Made by a program: the position numbers and the translations under genes
Source of the DNA: Erysipelothrix sp. HDW6A
Lineage (GTDB): Bacteria > Bacillota_I > Bacilli_A > Erysipelotrichales > Erysipelotrichaceae
Direction of reading: 5' to 3'
DNA: 64,000 nucleotides
Assembly (NCBI RefSeq): GCF_011400295.1
Contig: NZ_CP049859.1
Location: 1,550,001 to 1,614,000 of the forward strand
Notes under the pieces: generated by a model
The model's database searches: none
What the model was told of the DNA's origin: nothing
The model's input: only the letters and a program-made list of their open reading frames with translations
Shown: positions 63,253 through 64,000 of the stretch, in pieces
How the letters are laid out: each line of letters begins with the position of its first letter
How positions within the stretch are numbered: the first letter of the stretch is position 1

Positions 63253-63693
63253 ATGAAGTATTTGACATTATTCAAAGACAGCAGCGAGTACTTAACGTTT
63301 GAGTTATTAGACCGCATCGATAAATATGAGTATGTTCCTGGAGAGTTTACCCCAAAATATGATCTTGCTGTAAAGTTAAAGACACAATTCTACGAGCTAA
63401 ATTATCGTCTTGATTTTTTAGCATATAATCTCGTTAGCTTTAGAAATTCACTGAATGACTTATATCACAGCATGAATGGAAAAGCTTATCTTAACAATGG
63501 ATTCTATGATAATGACTTAACAATTAATATCCACAACATCGGTAGTCTAGGAAAAATCGAACTGAATCTAGAGATACTTCGGTATGGTGCGAATGAAGGG
63601 TTTGTTGGAGAAGATCGATTCCTATTTATAAGAGGTATGGATCAATCCTATTTACCTGAACTTATACATGAACTCGATGAGTTTCTTAATTGA
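63253..63693 (+). CDS. Hypothetical protein (146 aa)
   Basis: Not recognised. Soluble protein, MKYLTLFKDSSEYLTFELLD RIDKYEYVPGEFTPKYDLAV, with YELNYRLDFLAYNLVSFRNS and a C-terminal LFIRGMDQSYLPELIHELDE. GGAGGT precedes the ATG. Monocistronic between two terminators. Confidence 0.6.
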   Translation: MKYLTLFKDSSEYLTFELLDRIDKYEYVPGEFTPKYDLAVKLKTQFYELNYRLDFLAYNLVSFRNSLNDLYHSMNGKAYLNNGFYDNDLTINIHNIGSLGKIELNLEILRYGANEGFVGEDRFLFIRGMDQSYLPELIHELDEFLN

Positions 63694-63737
63694 AGATAAT
63701 ATCAATCAATAATCCTAAATGCTAATCAACGATACAA

Positions 63738-63775
63738 ACAGAGCCCACTATTGCGGTAGTGAGCTCTGTTTTTTT
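63738..63775 (+). terminator. Intrinsic terminator
   Basis: AACAGAGC.CACTA pairs with TAGTG.GCTCTGTT, T-run after. May also serve the convergent AraC-type gene. Confidence 0.85.
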
Positions 63776-63826
63776 AATATGAGTTTTCTGACAAATCGGT
63801 TCATTCTCTTTTAAATAATTAATTCG

Positions 63827-64000
63827 TTAATGTTGCTCCTTAAAATGATTTGGAGTCATCCCAAGATATTTCTTAAATACAATACTGAAATAACGTTGGT
63901 CTTTATATCCAACTGCATTTGCTACTTCGTATATTTTTATTGATGGATCCGTTAATAAATCGCAAGCTACCTTCATACGATAAACCGTTAGATACTCATG
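63827..64000 (-). CDS. AraC-family regulator, C-terminal end (partial)
   Basis: The frame is open to the window edge and ends at 63827. The visible 57 residues, YLTVYRMKVACDLLTDPSIK, IYEVANAVGYKDQRYFSIVF, KKYLGMTPNHFKEQH, are the second helix-turn-helix of an AraC-type DNA-binding domain. The N-terminal ligand or receiver domain is outside the window. Confidence 0.9.
   Translation of the reverse strand, partial: HEYLTVYRMKVACDLLTDPSIKIYEVANAVGYKDQRYFSIVFKKYLGMTPNHFKEQH

Overview
The window is low-GC Bacillota (Firmicutes) DNA using the standard bacterial code. The 16S/23S sequence, the short intergenic regions and the gene set suggest an Erysipelotrichia member, possibly Erysipelothrix; this placement is inferred from memory, not from a search.

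Region 1 (1 to about 29.9 kb) is most of a temperate siphovirus-type prophage. Its left end lies outside the window. Almost all of it is transcribed leftward (minus strand). From right to left it holds: a tyrosine integrase on the plus strand at the right edge; a rightward lysogeny operon (CI-like repressor, ImmA/IrrE-type protease, a membrane protein, a YxeA-like protein); a divergent switch region with 19-bp operators; a replication and recombination module (SNF2 helicase, a family B-like DNA polymerase fused in frame to an ERF annealing protein, a YqaJ-type exonuclease, an SSB-like protein, a VRR-NUC nuclease, a primase-helicase) ending beside an iteron cluster that may be the phage origin; a late activator; an accessory two-gene cassette; the packaging and head genes (TerS, TerL, portal, a MuF head protein with a toxin-like C-terminus and a candidate immunity gene, scaffold, capsid); head-tail joining genes; and the tail genes (tube, gpG/gpGT frameshift chaperone, tape measure). 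The prophage interrupts the 3' part of an MFS transporter gene.

Region 2 (29.9-39.5 kb) is chromosomal: the truncated MFS gene with a cre-like site, serine acetyltransferase, a deoxynucleoside kinase, a WYL regulator with a partner gene, and a five-gene ugp-like ABC sugar or sugar-phosphate importer operon that also encodes an MBL-fold hydrolase.

Region 3 (39.8-45.0 kb) is an rRNA operon (16S-23S-5S, minus strand) with a strong promoter, RNase III-type processing stems and a terminator. The 16S-23S spacer has no tRNA.

Region 4 (45.0-49.3 kb) is the most striking locus. It holds two paralogous ABC_sub_bind lipoprotein genes, one followed by a permease and an ATPase gene. Each is preceded by its own promoter, a tiny leader ORF and an intrinsic terminator. 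One leader peptide ends in a run of five Phe codons; the other ends in Trp-Ser-Phe-Tyr-Tyr-Tyr-Phe-Ser. Both share an identically placed hairpin and covarying alternative pairings, as expected for ribosome-mediated attenuation by phenylalanine and by tyrosine/aromatic amino acids. This is unusual in Bacillota, where T-boxes usually do this job.

Region 5 (49.3-64 kb) has housekeeping and envelope genes: oligoendopeptidase F, acylphosphatase, small membrane proteins and lipoproteins, two frameshift-disrupted genes, tRNA-Ser, an RpiR regulator convergent with a GH4 6-phospho-glycosidase, a lactonase-family protein, a DJ-1/PfpI protein, endonuclease IV, a LytTR-LiaF pair, tRNA-Leu and the 3' end of an AraC-type regulator.
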